A stretch of 64,000 nt of DNA from Bradyrhizobium cosmicum. Lineage in GTDB: Bacteria; Pseudomonadota; Alphaproteobacteria; Rhizobiales; Xanthobacteraceae. Under the pieces are notes generated by a model. The model made no database searches and had not been told where the DNA came from. It was given only the letters and a program-made list of their open reading frames with translations. The stretch's first letter is position 1, and the number at the start of each line of letters is the position of its first letter. The translations under genes and the position numbers were made by a program. The stretch lies in the NCBI RefSeq assembly GCF_007290395.2, contig NZ_CP041656.2:3968001-4032000 (forward strand), written 5' to 3'. Shown one piece after another: positions 43,642 through 52,118 of this stretch.

Positions 43642-44268
43642 ATGTCCGTCGCAGAATTCCTCAGGCAGCGTGCAGTGGACGTCGCCGTGAGCGGCAGCTA
43701 CTCGCTGCCGCGCTGGTACGATTGCGAGGGCAAGCTGCGCACTTTCGCCTGCCGCACCAAGCGCGTCTCGCCGTTCCGCATGATCGTGGACGTGCCGGTC
43801 GTCGGCAAGATCGGCGAGCGCGTGACCTCCTATTTCCAGGACTTCGGCGAGTTCCAGTGCACCATCAGCGCGACGCTGAAGGCGGGCTTCCTGATGGAGC
43901 TCGACATGACGCGGGCAAGGCGGGCCTGGATGTCGGAAAAGCTGACCTGGCTCGAGAAAAAGCAGAAGGACGACAGCGTCAAGGAGCTGCGGCGCGATGC
44001 GCGCTTCGTTCCGCAGGTCTCGCACACCTTCCTGACGCTCGCCGACGGCTGCACCCACCCCTGCTTCATCATCGACGTCTCCACGGCGGGTGTCGCCATA
44101 TCCTGCGAATACGATCCGCCGGTCGGAACCCCGCTCGCGGTCGGCGCCTGCGTCGGGCGCGTCATTCGCAAATTCGACAGCGGCTTTGCGGTCAAGTTCG
44201 CCGAAAAGCAGCAGCGGGACGACCTCGTTCGCCTGATCGTGCGCTCCCCCCTGGCGCAGCCGGCCTGA
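43642..44268 (+). CDS. PilZ domain protein, two-part
   Basis: A 208-residue protein. The C-terminal half is a PilZ domain: RRDARFVPQ gives the RxxxR arm and FIIDVSTAGVAISCE the D-x-S-x-x-G motif for cyclic di-GMP. The N-terminal half (YSLPRWYDCEGKLRTFACRT) is a PilZ-like beta domain without the arginine arm, seen in tandem-PilZ proteins of this group. Starts at ATG 43642. Confidence 0.82.
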   Translation: MSVAEFLRQRAVDVAVSGSYSLPRWYDCEGKLRTFACRTKRVSPFRMIVDVPVVGKIGERVTSYFQDFGEFQCTISATLKAGFLMELDMTRARRAWMSEKLTWLEKKQKDDSVKELRRDARFVPQVSHTFLTLADGCTHPCFIIDVSTAGVAISCEYDPPVGTPLAVGACVGRVIRKFDSGFAVKFAEKQQRDDLVRLIVRSPLAQPA

Positions 44269-44390
44269 GCCGGCGCGGCCGGATTTTAACTCTTTTTTAA
44301 CTAAATACTGGAGCTGGCGGCCCCCGCGCGATAGGGTGTGCCCCAGCACGTCCGCAATCATTGCGGGCCCCGAGTATTGGAAGTCCCGGA

Positions 44391-45398
44391 ATGTCCATCG
44401 CTGAGTTCGCCCCGGCCGAGACCGCCCGAAGCACCATCCCCGCCACCAAGCCGCAGCTTCCGCCCGGCGTCGTCACCGAGGGACCGCTCGTCGAAGCCAA
44501 GCTGCGCGAGAGCTATCTGTTGCTCGGCATTCTCTATGTCGGCGCGGTCGCGGGCATCGTCTGGGCCGTCACGCAAGGCGTCGGCAAGGTGGAGCTGTTC
44601 ACCTTCGCCTGGATGTTCGCGCTGACCACCTTCGGCATCGGTGCCGGCATGCACCGCCTGTTCGTCCATCGCAGCTTCCGCACCGGTCCGATCATGCGCG
44701 TGTTCTTCTGCGCCATCGCCCAGATGGCGATCCAGGGCTCGATCGCGAAATGGGTCGCCAACCACCGCCGCCACCACCTCTATGCCGACGACGTCGGCGA
44801 TCCCCACAGCCCGCAATTCGACGGCTTCGGCAATCGCTATGTCAGCGCATTGAAGGGTTTCCTGCACGCCCAGGGCAGCTGGGTGTTCGACCAGGCGACC
44901 ACCGACAACGAATACTACGCCAAGGACATCCTCGCCGATCCGATCGCGATGTTCTTCGTGCGCACGCGCTGGGTCTGGTACGGGATTTCGGCCGTCTTCA
45001 TTCCGGGTGTGGTCGGCTACGTCTTCGGCGGCGTGCACGGCATGATCGGCTGCGTGCTGTTCTCCGGCCTGCTCCGCGCCTATCTGCTGATCCTCACCAG
45101 CCAGCTCACCGGCTCGGTCTGCCACGCCTACGGCTACCGCCGCTTCGAGGTTAATGACGCCTCGACCAACGAGTTCGTGACCACGATCCTCACCTTCGGC
45201 GAGGGCCTTCACAACAACCATCACCGCTTCCCGCGGGACGCCTACATCTCGCACGCCTGGTGGGAGATCGATCTCAACGGCCTGATCATTCTGGGCATGG
45301 AGAAGATCGGTCTGGTCCACGACGTCTTCCACGCCTCGCACCGCCAACTGGAGCTGGCGTCCGAAGCGGAAGCGCAGGGGGCCACCACGGCACGCTGA
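44391..45398 (+). CDS. Acyl-CoA / fatty-acid desaturase
   Basis: A 335-residue membrane di-iron desaturase. The three histidine boxes are HRLFVH, HRRHH in VANHRRHHLYAD, and HNNHH in GEGLHNNHHRFPRD, in the order and spacing of delta-9 stearoyl-CoA type enzymes. Four or more membrane segments separate them. The start at 44391 is preferred over 44361. The acyl carrier of its substrate is not determinable. Confidence 0.9.
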   Translation: MSIAEFAPAETARSTIPATKPQLPPGVVTEGPLVEAKLRESYLLLGILYVGAVAGIVWAVTQGVGKVELFTFAWMFALTTFGIGAGMHRLFVHRSFRTGPIMRVFFCAIAQMAIQGSIAKWVANHRRHHLYADDVGDPHSPQFDGFGNRYVSALKGFLHAQGSWVFDQATTDNEYYAKDILADPIAMFFVRTRWVWYGISAVFIPGVVGYVFGGVHGMIGCVLFSGLLRAYLLILTSQLTGSVCHAYGYRRFEVNDASTNEFVTTILTFGEGLHNNHHRFPRDAYISHAWWEIDLNGLIILGMEKIGLVHDVFHASHRQLELASEAEAQGATTAR

Positions 45399-45534
45399 GC
45401 CGGGTGGCGGCGGCCGTCGCCCGGCCGTCTTGCCTCCGCATCGCTGCCCTATCGCCGCCCCATTGCGGGATCAGCTTTTGATGGTCTGTGCCTCGTGCCG
45501 GACCTCATTGGCAGACTTGCGATCGGGGGACCGA

Positions 45535-45792
45535 ATGGCAGTCGACAAGATGACGGTCGATAAGATTACTTGGGACAAGGTAGGCCGGGTCGCCGAGCCC
45601 GGTCGCTACATGTACACGTTCGGCTGGCTCACCATCACCGCTGGCGACCTCGATATCTGGAAGCAATATCCGCAAGCCGCTTTCACGCTGCTTGCGCAGC
45701 ATGCGGAGCCGGACGAGTCCATCGGCGAGGAATTCCACCTCGGCGCCTTCGATATCGCGCCCGACATGACGCCGCCGTTCACCACGCACTGA
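45535..45792 (+). CDS. Small hypothetical protein (85 residues)
   Basis: ATG 45535 with GGGGGA upstream is chosen over 45481. The chain (MAVDKMTVDKITWDKVGRVA, then RYMYTFGWLTITAGDLDIWK) is beta-rich and acidic at the end. Soluble; function unknown. Confidence 0.6.
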   Translation: MAVDKMTVDKITWDKVGRVAEPGRYMYTFGWLTITAGDLDIWKQYPQAAFTLLAQHAEPDESIGEEFHLGAFDIAPDMTPPFTTH

Positions 45793-45930
45793 CGAGCGGA
45801 AAACGCGGCCACGCGCGCCTCGCCGCGCGGACGATTCGCCCTGCGCAAGCCGCGCCTTGCGGAAGGCGCGGCTGCGTACAGCGCAGACCGCGGCGGGAAC
45901 AAGTGGCATAGCCGTTGCTTAATCAACGCC

Positions 45931-46086
45931 ATGATCCAGATCCCAGCCGTCGACCAGGCCTTCCTGCTGCTTCTCATCGTGTTCTGCCTCGGCACGTGCC
46001 TCGTGCGCGCATTCTGGGAGCTCGAGCAGGTGCGGACCCGCCGGATCCTTTCACCGCCGCGCGGGCGCACAACCAAGCGTGACTAG
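45931..46086 (+). CDS. Small membrane-anchored protein (51 residues)
   Basis: MIQIPAVDQAFLLLLIVFCL begins at ATG 45931 and gives one membrane segment, followed by a strongly basic tail (TRRILSPPRGRTTKR). No good Shine-Dalgarno, so the call rests on composition. Function unknown. Confidence 0.5.
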   Translation: MIQIPAVDQAFLLLLIVFCLGTCLVRAFWELEQVRTRRILSPPRGRTTKRD

Positions 46087-46416
46087 ACCGATCGTCCCGT
46101 CCGCGCGTTGTCCGGACGGAGGCAATCCGGCCTCTGGACTCGGCGGCGAGCCACGTGCATCCTGAATCGAAGAGACCTGCGCATTTCCTTGATCTGACTA
46201 ACAAATCGCGATTCCATGGCAGCGGCATATTCGTTGTCGTGGATGACGAAGTGGCTCTGTCATGCAATTGATTGTGCTCACATTCTGCACGTTCAATGGC
46301 GGTCCTGATGAATACCGGCTGCCGCGCTTGTTCAGTGAAGCGACAGCAGGCACATGACACATGGTCGCATCGCAAGGCGTAGCTAACCGGATCAAGGGAA
46401 CCTATTTTCGGCGCCG
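46087..46416. other. Intergenic region, nothing clear
   Basis: 330 bases upstream of the PrsW-like gene. No convincing open frame, tRNA or hairpin with T-tract was found. It should contain the promoter for the gene at 46417. Confidence 0.45.
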
Positions 46417-47457
46417 ATGTACCTGATTGAAGCGTTACCCACCGTCATCGGAACTGCCGCCATCGCCCCGGCGCTGCTGATGCTGTGGCTCGTCATTGCC
46501 GCCGAGGAGCGTCCTGGACCGCCGGCCCAGGTCTGGACCGCGTTCCTGCTCGGCGCGGCAAGCATCTCGCTGCTGGGCCTTGCCCGCGCGCCCTTCGCCA
46601 AAATGGTCGCAGCCCCTGACAATCCCTGGGCGGCGCTGGCCATGCATTCGATCTTCGGCGTCGCGCTTCCGGAGGAAGCCGTAAAAGTGGTCGCCATCGT
46701 GCTGGTCGCCTCGACCAAGCGGCGGACCTTTGCCAATCCGATGGACACCGTGGTCTATGGCGCCGCAGTCGGCCTCGGCTTCGCCGCTTACGAAAACCTC
46801 GCCTACCTCGTGCAGCATGCCGAGATGTGGCGCTCGCTGGCCGCCTTGCGCAGCGTGCTGACGGTGCCGTTCCACGGCGCGCTCGGAATCATCGCCGGCG
46901 CTTACCTCACGATCGCGCGCGCCGGCACGGCGCTGGGGGCGAACCGCCACAACCGCGATTGGGCCCGCCTCTCCAGCCGCCTCCTGATGCTGGGCGGTCC
47001 TTTGGCGCTGCATTCGGCTTTCGACTTCCCGCTGCTCGCCCTGCAGCGCATGCCGGATCTCGATCCCAGCTTGCGGATGTGGCTGGGTGCCGCGAGCCTC
47101 CTGATCGGCTTCGGCGCGATCGCCTTCGCCATCCGCCTGGTCCGCCGCGTCGCGCGCCACCACGCGCCCCGGACCGATGTCGCACGCGAACGGCTCAGCC
47201 AGTTGCGCCGGATGTGGGCGCTGCTGCTTGCCGGCGGCGGTGTCGGCTTTCTCGGCCTCGCATTCGTGCTGACCTCGATCCACCACTGGCTGATCAACCC
47301 CGAGCGCAATCTGACGCTGGCCCTGATCCCGATCGGTTTCGTCTCGATCCTGCTCGGCCTCGCGCTTCTGATTGTCACGACCGCGATCTATGTTCTCGGT
47401 CGCAACCGCATCCGCACCACGGGCGAAGGTTTTTCGTCCGCGCACGGCGGTGGTTGA
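46417..47457 (+). CDS. PrsW-family intramembrane metalloprotease
   Basis: A 346-residue polytopic protein. PEEAVK (Glu86, Glu87), GLGFAAYENLAYL and PFHGALGII are the conserved membrane motifs of PrsW-type glutamic/zinc proteases of the Abi/CAAX superfamily. Two more hydrophobic segments form a C-terminal extension after residue 260. PrsW cleaves an anti-sigma factor in Bacillus; the target here is unknown. Confidence 0.85.
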   Translation: MYLIEALPTVIGTAAIAPALLMLWLVIAAEERPGPPAQVWTAFLLGAASISLLGLARAPFAKMVAAPDNPWAALAMHSIFGVALPEEAVKVVAIVLVASTKRRTFANPMDTVVYGAAVGLGFAAYENLAYLVQHAEMWRSLAALRSVLTVPFHGALGIIAGAYLTIARAGTALGANRHNRDWARLSSRLLMLGGPLALHSAFDFPLLALQRMPDLDPSLRMWLGAASLLIGFGAIAFAIRLVRRVARHHAPRTDVARERLSQLRRMWALLLAGGGVGFLGLAFVLTSIHHWLINPERNLTLALIPIGFVSILLGLALLIVTTAIYVLGRNRIRTTGEGFSSAHGGG

Positions 47458-47537
47458 GCCGCGGGGATGGCCAGCGCGGAGTACACGTACTACTACATAG
47501 AGCACACGCCTTTTGATTTTTGATCTGGAGCCTGCCG

Positions 47538-48116
47538 ATGACATCGCCTGAGGATCTTTCCCGGCTCCAATCCGCGATGAGCCAGACGGTAAAATCGCAT
47601 TGGAAGGCCTTCCTGTTCGAAGGCATCCTGCTCGTCGTTCTCGGCGTCGCCGCGCTGATCCTGCCACCTCTTGCAAGCCTCGCCATCGCGATCTTCCTTG
47701 GCTGGATGTTCCTGATCAGCGGCATCGGCGGTCTGATCGTGACTTACTGGGCGCGCAGCACGCCTGGCTTCTGGTGGTCGCTGATCTCGGCTGCGCTGGC
47801 CGTGCTTGCCGGCGCGCTGCTGCTGGCCCGCCCGATGCAGGCCGTGCTGACGCTGACCATCGTGCTGGGCGCCTACTTCCTCGCCGAGGGCATCGCCACC
47901 ATCATGTACGCACTGGAGCACCGCCGCGAGTTAAGCGGCCGCTGGTCGTGGCTGCTGATCTCCGGCCTCGTCGACATCGCGATCTCGTTCATGGTGATCA
48001 CGGGGCTGCCGAGCTCGGCTGAATGGGCGATCGGCGTCCTCGTCGGTATCAATTTGCTGTTCGGCGGCTCCACCCTGATCGGCATGGCGCTGGCCGCACG
48101 CAACGGCAACACCTGA
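47538..48116 (+). CDS. HdeD/DUF308 family membrane protein
   Basis: A 192-residue protein with six membrane segments in three DUF308-type hairpins, including LFEGILLVVLGVAALILPPL, AIAIFLGWMFLISGIGGLI and VLGAYFLAEGIATIMYALEH. HdeD proteins are linked to acid resistance at high cell density in enterobacteria. GGAG lies upstream of ATG 47538. The aromatic attenuator region begins 32 bases after its stop. Confidence 0.85.
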   Translation: MTSPEDLSRLQSAMSQTVKSHWKAFLFEGILLVVLGVAALILPPLASLAIAIFLGWMFLISGIGGLIVTYWARSTPGFWWSLISAALAVLAGALLLARPMQAVLTLTIVLGAYFLAEGIATIMYALEHRRELSGRWSWLLISGLVDIAISFMVITGLPSSAEWAIGVLVGINLLFGGSTLIGMALAARNGNT

Positions 48117-48148
48117 GACGCCTCGTCGCGCCCTGCGCCGATTTGGGG

Positions 48149-48177
48149 GTGACAATCGGCCAGCGGCGCGCTATATG
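48149..48177 (+). promoter_or_regulatory. Sigma-70-like promoter of the DAHP synthase leader
   Basis: GTGACA (48149-48154), a 17-base spacer, then TATATG (48172-48177). Initiation seven to eight bases downstream falls at 48184-48185, on the A of the leader ATG, so the leader mRNA is predicted to be leaderless. Confidence 0.65.
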
Positions 48178-48184
48178 CCCATCC

Positions 48185-48265
48185 ATGATCACCGTCGCCA
48201 CCAGCTTTTATTGGTACTTTAGCTACGACAGCTCGCTGGCGGCAGGAGGATCGCGCTCAATCTGA
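48185..48265 (+). CDS. Aromatic leader peptide of DAHP synthase attenuator
   Basis: A 26-codon peptide from ATG 48185 to TGA 48263-48265 containing the run SFYWYFSYDSS: Phe, Tyr, Trp, Tyr, Phe, Ser, Tyr at 48206-48226. Six of seven consecutive codons are aromatic. There is no Shine-Dalgarno, but the promoter starts transcription at or next to the ATG. The peptide senses aromatic aminoacyl-tRNA supply by ribosome stalling. Confidence 0.85.
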   Translation: MITVATSFYWYFSYDSSLAAGGSRSI

Positions 48266-48315
48266 AACATTGCAGCAAACGTCCGAACAAGCCGCCAGAC
48301 CTGGCGGCTTTTTTA
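48197..48315 (+). promoter_or_regulatory. Transcription attenuator (regions 1-4) before DAHP synthase
   Basis: Region 1, GCCACCAGC (48197-48205), can pair with region 2, GCTGGCGGC (48235-48243), with one mismatch. Region 2 (CTGGCGGC, 48236-48243) pairs perfectly with region 3 (GCCGCCAG, 48291-48298) as antiterminator. Region 3 also pairs with region 4 (CTGGCGGC, 48301-48308), giving the terminator AAGCCGCCA/TGGCGGCTT followed by a T-tract (48309-48315). Regions 2 and 4 are identical, so the folds exclude each other. Confidence 0.83.
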
Positions 48316-48350
48316 TTGGCCGGCAGGTTCGAAACAAACAGGAGCCCGCC

Positions 48351-49436
48351 GTGCTGAGCACGACCGACGATCTTCGTATCCGCGAACTGAAAGAGCTGAG
48401 CACGCCGGAAGAGGTGATGCGGGAAGTCCCGCGCACCCTCACCGCCACCCGCGTGGTGATGGCAGCGCGCAACGCCATCCATGCCATCCTCAACGGACAG
48501 GACGACCGCCTGCTGGTCGTGGTCGGCCCCTGCTCGGTGCACGATCCCAAGGCTGCGCTCGAGTATGCCGAGCGCCTCGCTGCCTTGCGCGAGGACCTCG
48601 CCGATCAGCTCGAGATCGTGATGCGGGTCTATTTCGAGAAGCCACGCACCACCGTCGGCTGGAAGGGCCTGATCAACGACCCCGATCTGGACGGCAGCTT
48701 CGACATCAACAAGGGCCTGCGGCTGGCGCGCAATGTGCTGTCGGCAGTGAACAATCTCGGCCTGCCCGCCGGCACGGAATTCCTGGACATGACGACGCCG
48801 CAATACATCGCCGACCTCGTGTCCTGGGCCGCGATCGGCGCGCGCACGACCGAGAGCCAGATCCATCGCGAGCTCGCCTCGGGGCTGTCCTGCCCGGTCG
48901 GCTTCAAGAATGGCACCGACGGCAATGTGCGCATCGCGGCCGACGCTGTGAAGTCGGCCTCGCACCCGCATCATTTCATGGCGGTGACCAAGCTCGGTCG
49001 CTCGGCGATCGCCTCGACCGCGGGCAACGAGGACTGCCACATCATCCTGCGCGGCGGCAGCAAGCCGAACTACGATGCGGCCAGCGTCGCGGCGGCCTGC
49101 AACGATCTGGCGAAATCCGGCGTTGCGCCGCTGGTGATGGTCGATGCGAGTCACGCCAATTCGAGCAAGAAGCCGGAGAACCAGCCGCTGGTCATGGCCG
49201 ACATCGCCGGCCAGATCTCCGGCGGCGAGAACCGCATCATGGGCGTGATGATCGAGAGCAATCTCGTTGCCGGCCGCCAGGACGTGGTGCCGGGCAAGCC
49301 GCTCGCCTACGGCCAGAGCATCACCGACGGATGCATCGACTGGGCGACCACGGCCACCGTGCTCGAGCAGCTCGCTGACTCGGTCGAGATCCGGCGCAAC
49401 ACCAAGCGCGCGGGGCTGCACGAGCGCACGGCATAA
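48351..49436 (+). CDS. aroG: 3-Deoxy-7-phosphoheptulonate synthase (DAHP synthase, class I)
   Basis: A 361-residue enzyme joining phosphoenolpyruvate and erythrose 4-phosphate, the entry to the shikimate pathway. Motifs are VVVGPCSVHDPKAALEYA, RVYFEKPRTTVGWKGLINDP, SCPVGFKNGTDGN, HIILRGG, the metal-ligand VDASHANS and GVMIESNLV. The GTG at 48351 has AGGAG seven bases upstream; the frame before it lies inside the terminator and is excluded. It is preceded by an aromatic attenuator. Which E. coli isozyme (AroF, G or H) it matches best was not determined. Confidence 0.92.
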   Translation: MLSTTDDLRIRELKELSTPEEVMREVPRTLTATRVVMAARNAIHAILNGQDDRLLVVVGPCSVHDPKAALEYAERLAALREDLADQLEIVMRVYFEKPRTTVGWKGLINDPDLDGSFDINKGLRLARNVLSAVNNLGLPAGTEFLDMTTPQYIADLVSWAAIGARTTESQIHRELASGLSCPVGFKNGTDGNVRIAADAVKSASHPHHFMAVTKLGRSAIASTAGNEDCHIILRGGSKPNYDAASVAAACNDLAKSGVAPLVMVDASHANSSKKPENQPLVMADIAGQISGGENRIMGVMIESNLVAGRQDVVPGKPLAYGQSITDGCIDWATTATVLEQLADSVEIRRNTKRAGLHERTA

Positions 49437-49493
49437 GGTCAAAGCAACGTGGGCGGGGCGAGCTGTCGCGCCCTGCCCGCAATCCGTGATGGA

Positions 49494-49757
49494 CTAGCAG
49501 CCGCGGCAGATGCTCTTGATCTTCTTGTCGAGCGCCTGGTTTTCCTTGCTGAGCGGATCGTTCGGGTCGCTCAAATTCTTCTCGTTGGGCACGTCGCCGG
49601 CGCGCGGCTGACGATGACCGATGGGTGCCTGCGGCAGAGAGCCCGCCGACTGCCCAGACGTGGCACCGCCCGACGTCGATCCCTTGCTGCCGGTCTGCGC
49701 GACCGCCGCGGCACCGAGCAAGACCACGAGCGATGCTGCCACGATGATCTTCTTCAT
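49494..49757 (-). CDS. Small secreted protein with Cys pair
   Basis: An 87-residue protein with signal peptide (residues 1-20, ending AAVAQ), a Ser/Gly/Thr-rich linker, a Pro/Asn/Asp-rich middle (PNEKNLSDPNDPLSKENQAL) and a final CRGC. GGAGGAGAG precedes ATG 49757. The terminal CxxC could form a disulfide. Function unknown. Confidence 0.65.
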   Translation of the reverse strand: MKKIIVAASLVVLLGAAAVAQTGSKGSTSGGATSGQSAGSLPQAPIGHRQPRAGDVPNEKNLSDPNDPLSKENQALDKKIKSICRGC

Positions 49758-49800
49758 GTCTCTCCTCCATTCCTCAAACCAGCGTCACCGCTTTTACCGC

Positions 49801-50895
49801 TCAGGTCTCGGGCGGATAGAGATGAACGTCGCCGCAATAATCCACGATACGATAGCGCGTTTCCTGATCTGCATCACGTGCATCGGCTGCGGTATTTTGC
49901 ACCGCCAACACATAATTCGGCCCGACCGGCGATTTGCCGGCACCACCGGGAATGTCGATGACATAGTCAGGCTGGCATAGTCCTGACACCCGTCCGCGCA
50001 ACTGCCGCATCAACGCCTGCCCCTCGGCGAGCGTGGTGCGCAGATGCGACGTTCCCGGCGCGAGATCGCCGTGATGCAGGTAATAGGGCTTGATCCGGCA
50101 TTCGACGAAAGCTCGCATCAAATCCGACAAAGCGGTCGGGTTGTCATTGATACCGCGCAAAAGCACGGACTGGCTCACCATGGGAATCCCTGCATCGACC
50201 AGCCGCGCGCAGGCGGCGCGCGCCGGGCCGGCCAGCTCGCGTGGATGGTTGGCATGCAGCGCCACCCAGGTGGTCGCCCCCTCGACCTTCAATGCTGCGA
50301 CCATTTCGTCGCTGATCCGCGCAGGCTCGGCCACGGGCACGCGGGTGTGGAGGCGGATGATCTTGACGTGATCGATCGCGGCCAGATCGGCCATGATTTC
50401 GCTCATCCGCCGCGGCGAGAGCATCAGGGGATCGCCACCAGTCAGGATCACCTCCCAGATCTCGCTGTGCGCGCGAATGTAGTTGATGGCGGCACGATAG
50501 GCGCTGTCCGAGAGCGCATTCTCCTTGCCGGGCCCGACCATCTCGCGACGAAAGCAGAAACGGCAATAGACCGCGCAGACGTGAACGAGCTTGAACAGCA
50601 CGCGGTCGGGGTAGCGATGCACGATGCCCGGCACGGGCGAATGGGGATGATCGCCGATCGGATCGGCGTTCTCGCCCGGCTGCATCTCCAGCTCTGCGGC
50701 GCTCGGAACGAATTGCCTTGCGATCGGATCGTCCGGATCCGATGTGTCGATCAGCTCGACCAGCGCCGGCGTGATCGCAACCGCATAGCGCGCGGCGACG
50801 CGCTCCAGCGCGGGCAGTGCCGTGGCAGTTGCCAGGCCCTCGACGACGAGTTCGGCCGGCTCGCGCAATGTGCGTGCAAGATTGGTCTTCGTCAT
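49801..50895 (-). CDS. epmB: EF-P beta-lysylation radical-SAM aminomutase (EpmB-like)
   Basis: A 364-residue KamA-family enzyme. The radical-SAM cluster is Cys107, Cys111 and Cys114 in VCAVYCRFCF. EVILTGGDPLMLSPRRM and LHTRVPVAEPARI follow, and GGAGKSP near residue 333 supplies the PLP lysine. It converts alpha-lysine to (R)-beta-lysine for EF-P modification. The ATG overlaps the epmA TAA by one base, and efp lies just beyond epmA, supporting EpmB over catabolic lysine aminomutase. Confidence 0.9.
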   Translation of the reverse strand: MTKTNLARTLREPAELVVEGLATATALPALERVAARYAVAITPALVELIDTSDPDDPIARQFVPSAAELEMQPGENADPIGDHPHSPVPGIVHRYPDRVLFKLVHVCAVYCRFCFRREMVGPGKENALSDSAYRAAINYIRAHSEIWEVILTGGDPLMLSPRRMSEIMADLAAIDHVKIIRLHTRVPVAEPARISDEMVAALKVEGATTWVALHANHPRELAGPARAACARLVDAGIPMVSQSVLLRGINDNPTALSDLMRAFVECRIKPYYLHHGDLAPGTSHLRTTLAEGQALMRQLRGRVSGLCQPDYVIDIPGGAGKSPVGPNYVLAVQNTAADARDADQETRYRIVDYCGDVHLYPPET

Positions 50896-51956
50896 TATCC
50901 ACTTAACGTTTCATCTGCAGGCGGTGTCCACACCACCTGATCAATCCGCGACGCGCCGCTCGCCAGCATTACCAGCCGGTCGAAGCCGAGCGCGACGCCG
51001 CTCGCCTCCGGCATTTCAGCGACCGCGGCCAGAAAGTCCTCGTCCAGCGGATAGGCCTCGCCGTAGCGTCGCTGCTTCTCCGCCATCGACTCCATGAAGC
51101 GCTTGCGCTGCTCCGCGGCGTCGGTGAGCTCGCCAAAGCCGTTGGCGAGCTCTACGCCGCAGGCATAGACCTCGAACCGCTCGGCAACCCGTACGTCACA
51201 GGCCGTCACCCGCGCCAGCGCCGCCTCTGGAGATGGGTATTCGAACAGAATGGTCAAACGGCCCTGGCCCAGCTTCGGCTCGACATGCTCGACCAGGACC
51301 TTGCTGAAGATGTCCGACCAGGTGTCGTCCCCGGCCACGCGGACCTTGCCACCGGCCGCCTCGGCAAGCGCGGCACGGTTACCTTCACTGCCAGAGATTG
51401 TCGACAGCAGGTCGATGCCGGCGAACCGCGCGAAAGCGCCGGCGAGCGTCAAGAGCTCCGGCTCGGCGAAGGGGTCGGCGGTCCGGCCGCGGAACGAGAA
51501 CGTCCCGATCCCGGTCGCCTGGGCTGCACGGGCGATCACGACGACGGTGTCGGTCATGATGGCGTCGTAGGGGGCGCCTGCCCGGTACCACTCCAGCATG
51601 GTGAATTCGGGCAGATGCAGGTCACCTCGCTCGCGGTCCCGAAACACCCGGGCAAACTCGAAAATCCGCTCTTCGCCCGCCGCCAGCAGCTTCTTGCAGG
51701 AGAATTCCGGGGAGGTCCTCAAGTAGCGGCGGGCGCGGCTGCCGTCGGGCCGCAAAATCTCGGTGCGGGGGGCGTGGAGATGGGTTTCGTTGCCCGGGGA
51801 GACCTGGAGGATGGAGGTTTCGACCTCGATAAAGCCCTGCTCGGCAAAAAAGCCCCGTAGAGCCCCGGTAATGGCCCCTCGGGCCTGGAGGAACGGCCGC
51901 CGGTCCAGGTGCCGCGAACGCGACCAGAACGGCGAAATCGGCTTGTCCCCAGCCAT
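50895..51956 (-). CDS. epmA: EF-P lysine lysyltransferase (EpmA/GenX, PoxA)
   Basis: A 353-residue class II lysyl-tRNA-synthetase-like protein lacking the anticodon-binding domain. FARVFRDRERGDLHLPEFTM is motif 2, ELANGFGEL and GVALGFDRLVML motif 3. It ligates beta-lysine to EF-P using ATP. The start at ATG 51956 is chosen; the codon before it is TTG. It is coupled to epmB by a TAATG overlap and divergent from efp with about 160 bases between. Confidence 0.9.
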   Translation of the reverse strand: MAGDKPISPFWSRSRHLDRRPFLQARGAITGALRGFFAEQGFIEVETSILQVSPGNETHLHAPRTEILRPDGSRARRYLRTSPEFSCKKLLAAGEERIFEFARVFRDRERGDLHLPEFTMLEWYRAGAPYDAIMTDTVVVIARAAQATGIGTFSFRGRTADPFAEPELLTLAGAFARFAGIDLLSTISGSEGNRAALAEAAGGKVRVAGDDTWSDIFSKVLVEHVEPKLGQGRLTILFEYPSPEAALARVTACDVRVAERFEVYACGVELANGFGELTDAAEQRKRFMESMAEKQRRYGEAYPLDEDFLAAVAEMPEASGVALGFDRLVMLASGASRIDQVVWTPPADETLSG

Positions 51957-52118
51957 CAACCGACCGCCCGGCAGGCCAGCAAAATGCTGGCATTCAACGA
52001 CAAAATGCGTATGTTGCGGCCCGAAACGGGTGCCGCGGTCTGATTTGAGGCCCCAGGTCCCCCATCAATTTGACCACGTCCTGGCCGGAGCCGGGCCAAG
52101 CAAGCAGGAAATATAGCT

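Noticed and set aside
46435..47676. 413-codon minus-strand open frame
   Set aside because: Antisense of the PrsW-like gene, rich in Arg, Gly, Gln and Asp with no recognisable domain.
48270..48350. Longer start for DAHP synthase from the ATG at 48270
   Set aside because: That start would translate through the attenuator terminator stem. The GTG at 48351 has a good AGGAG and fits the family.
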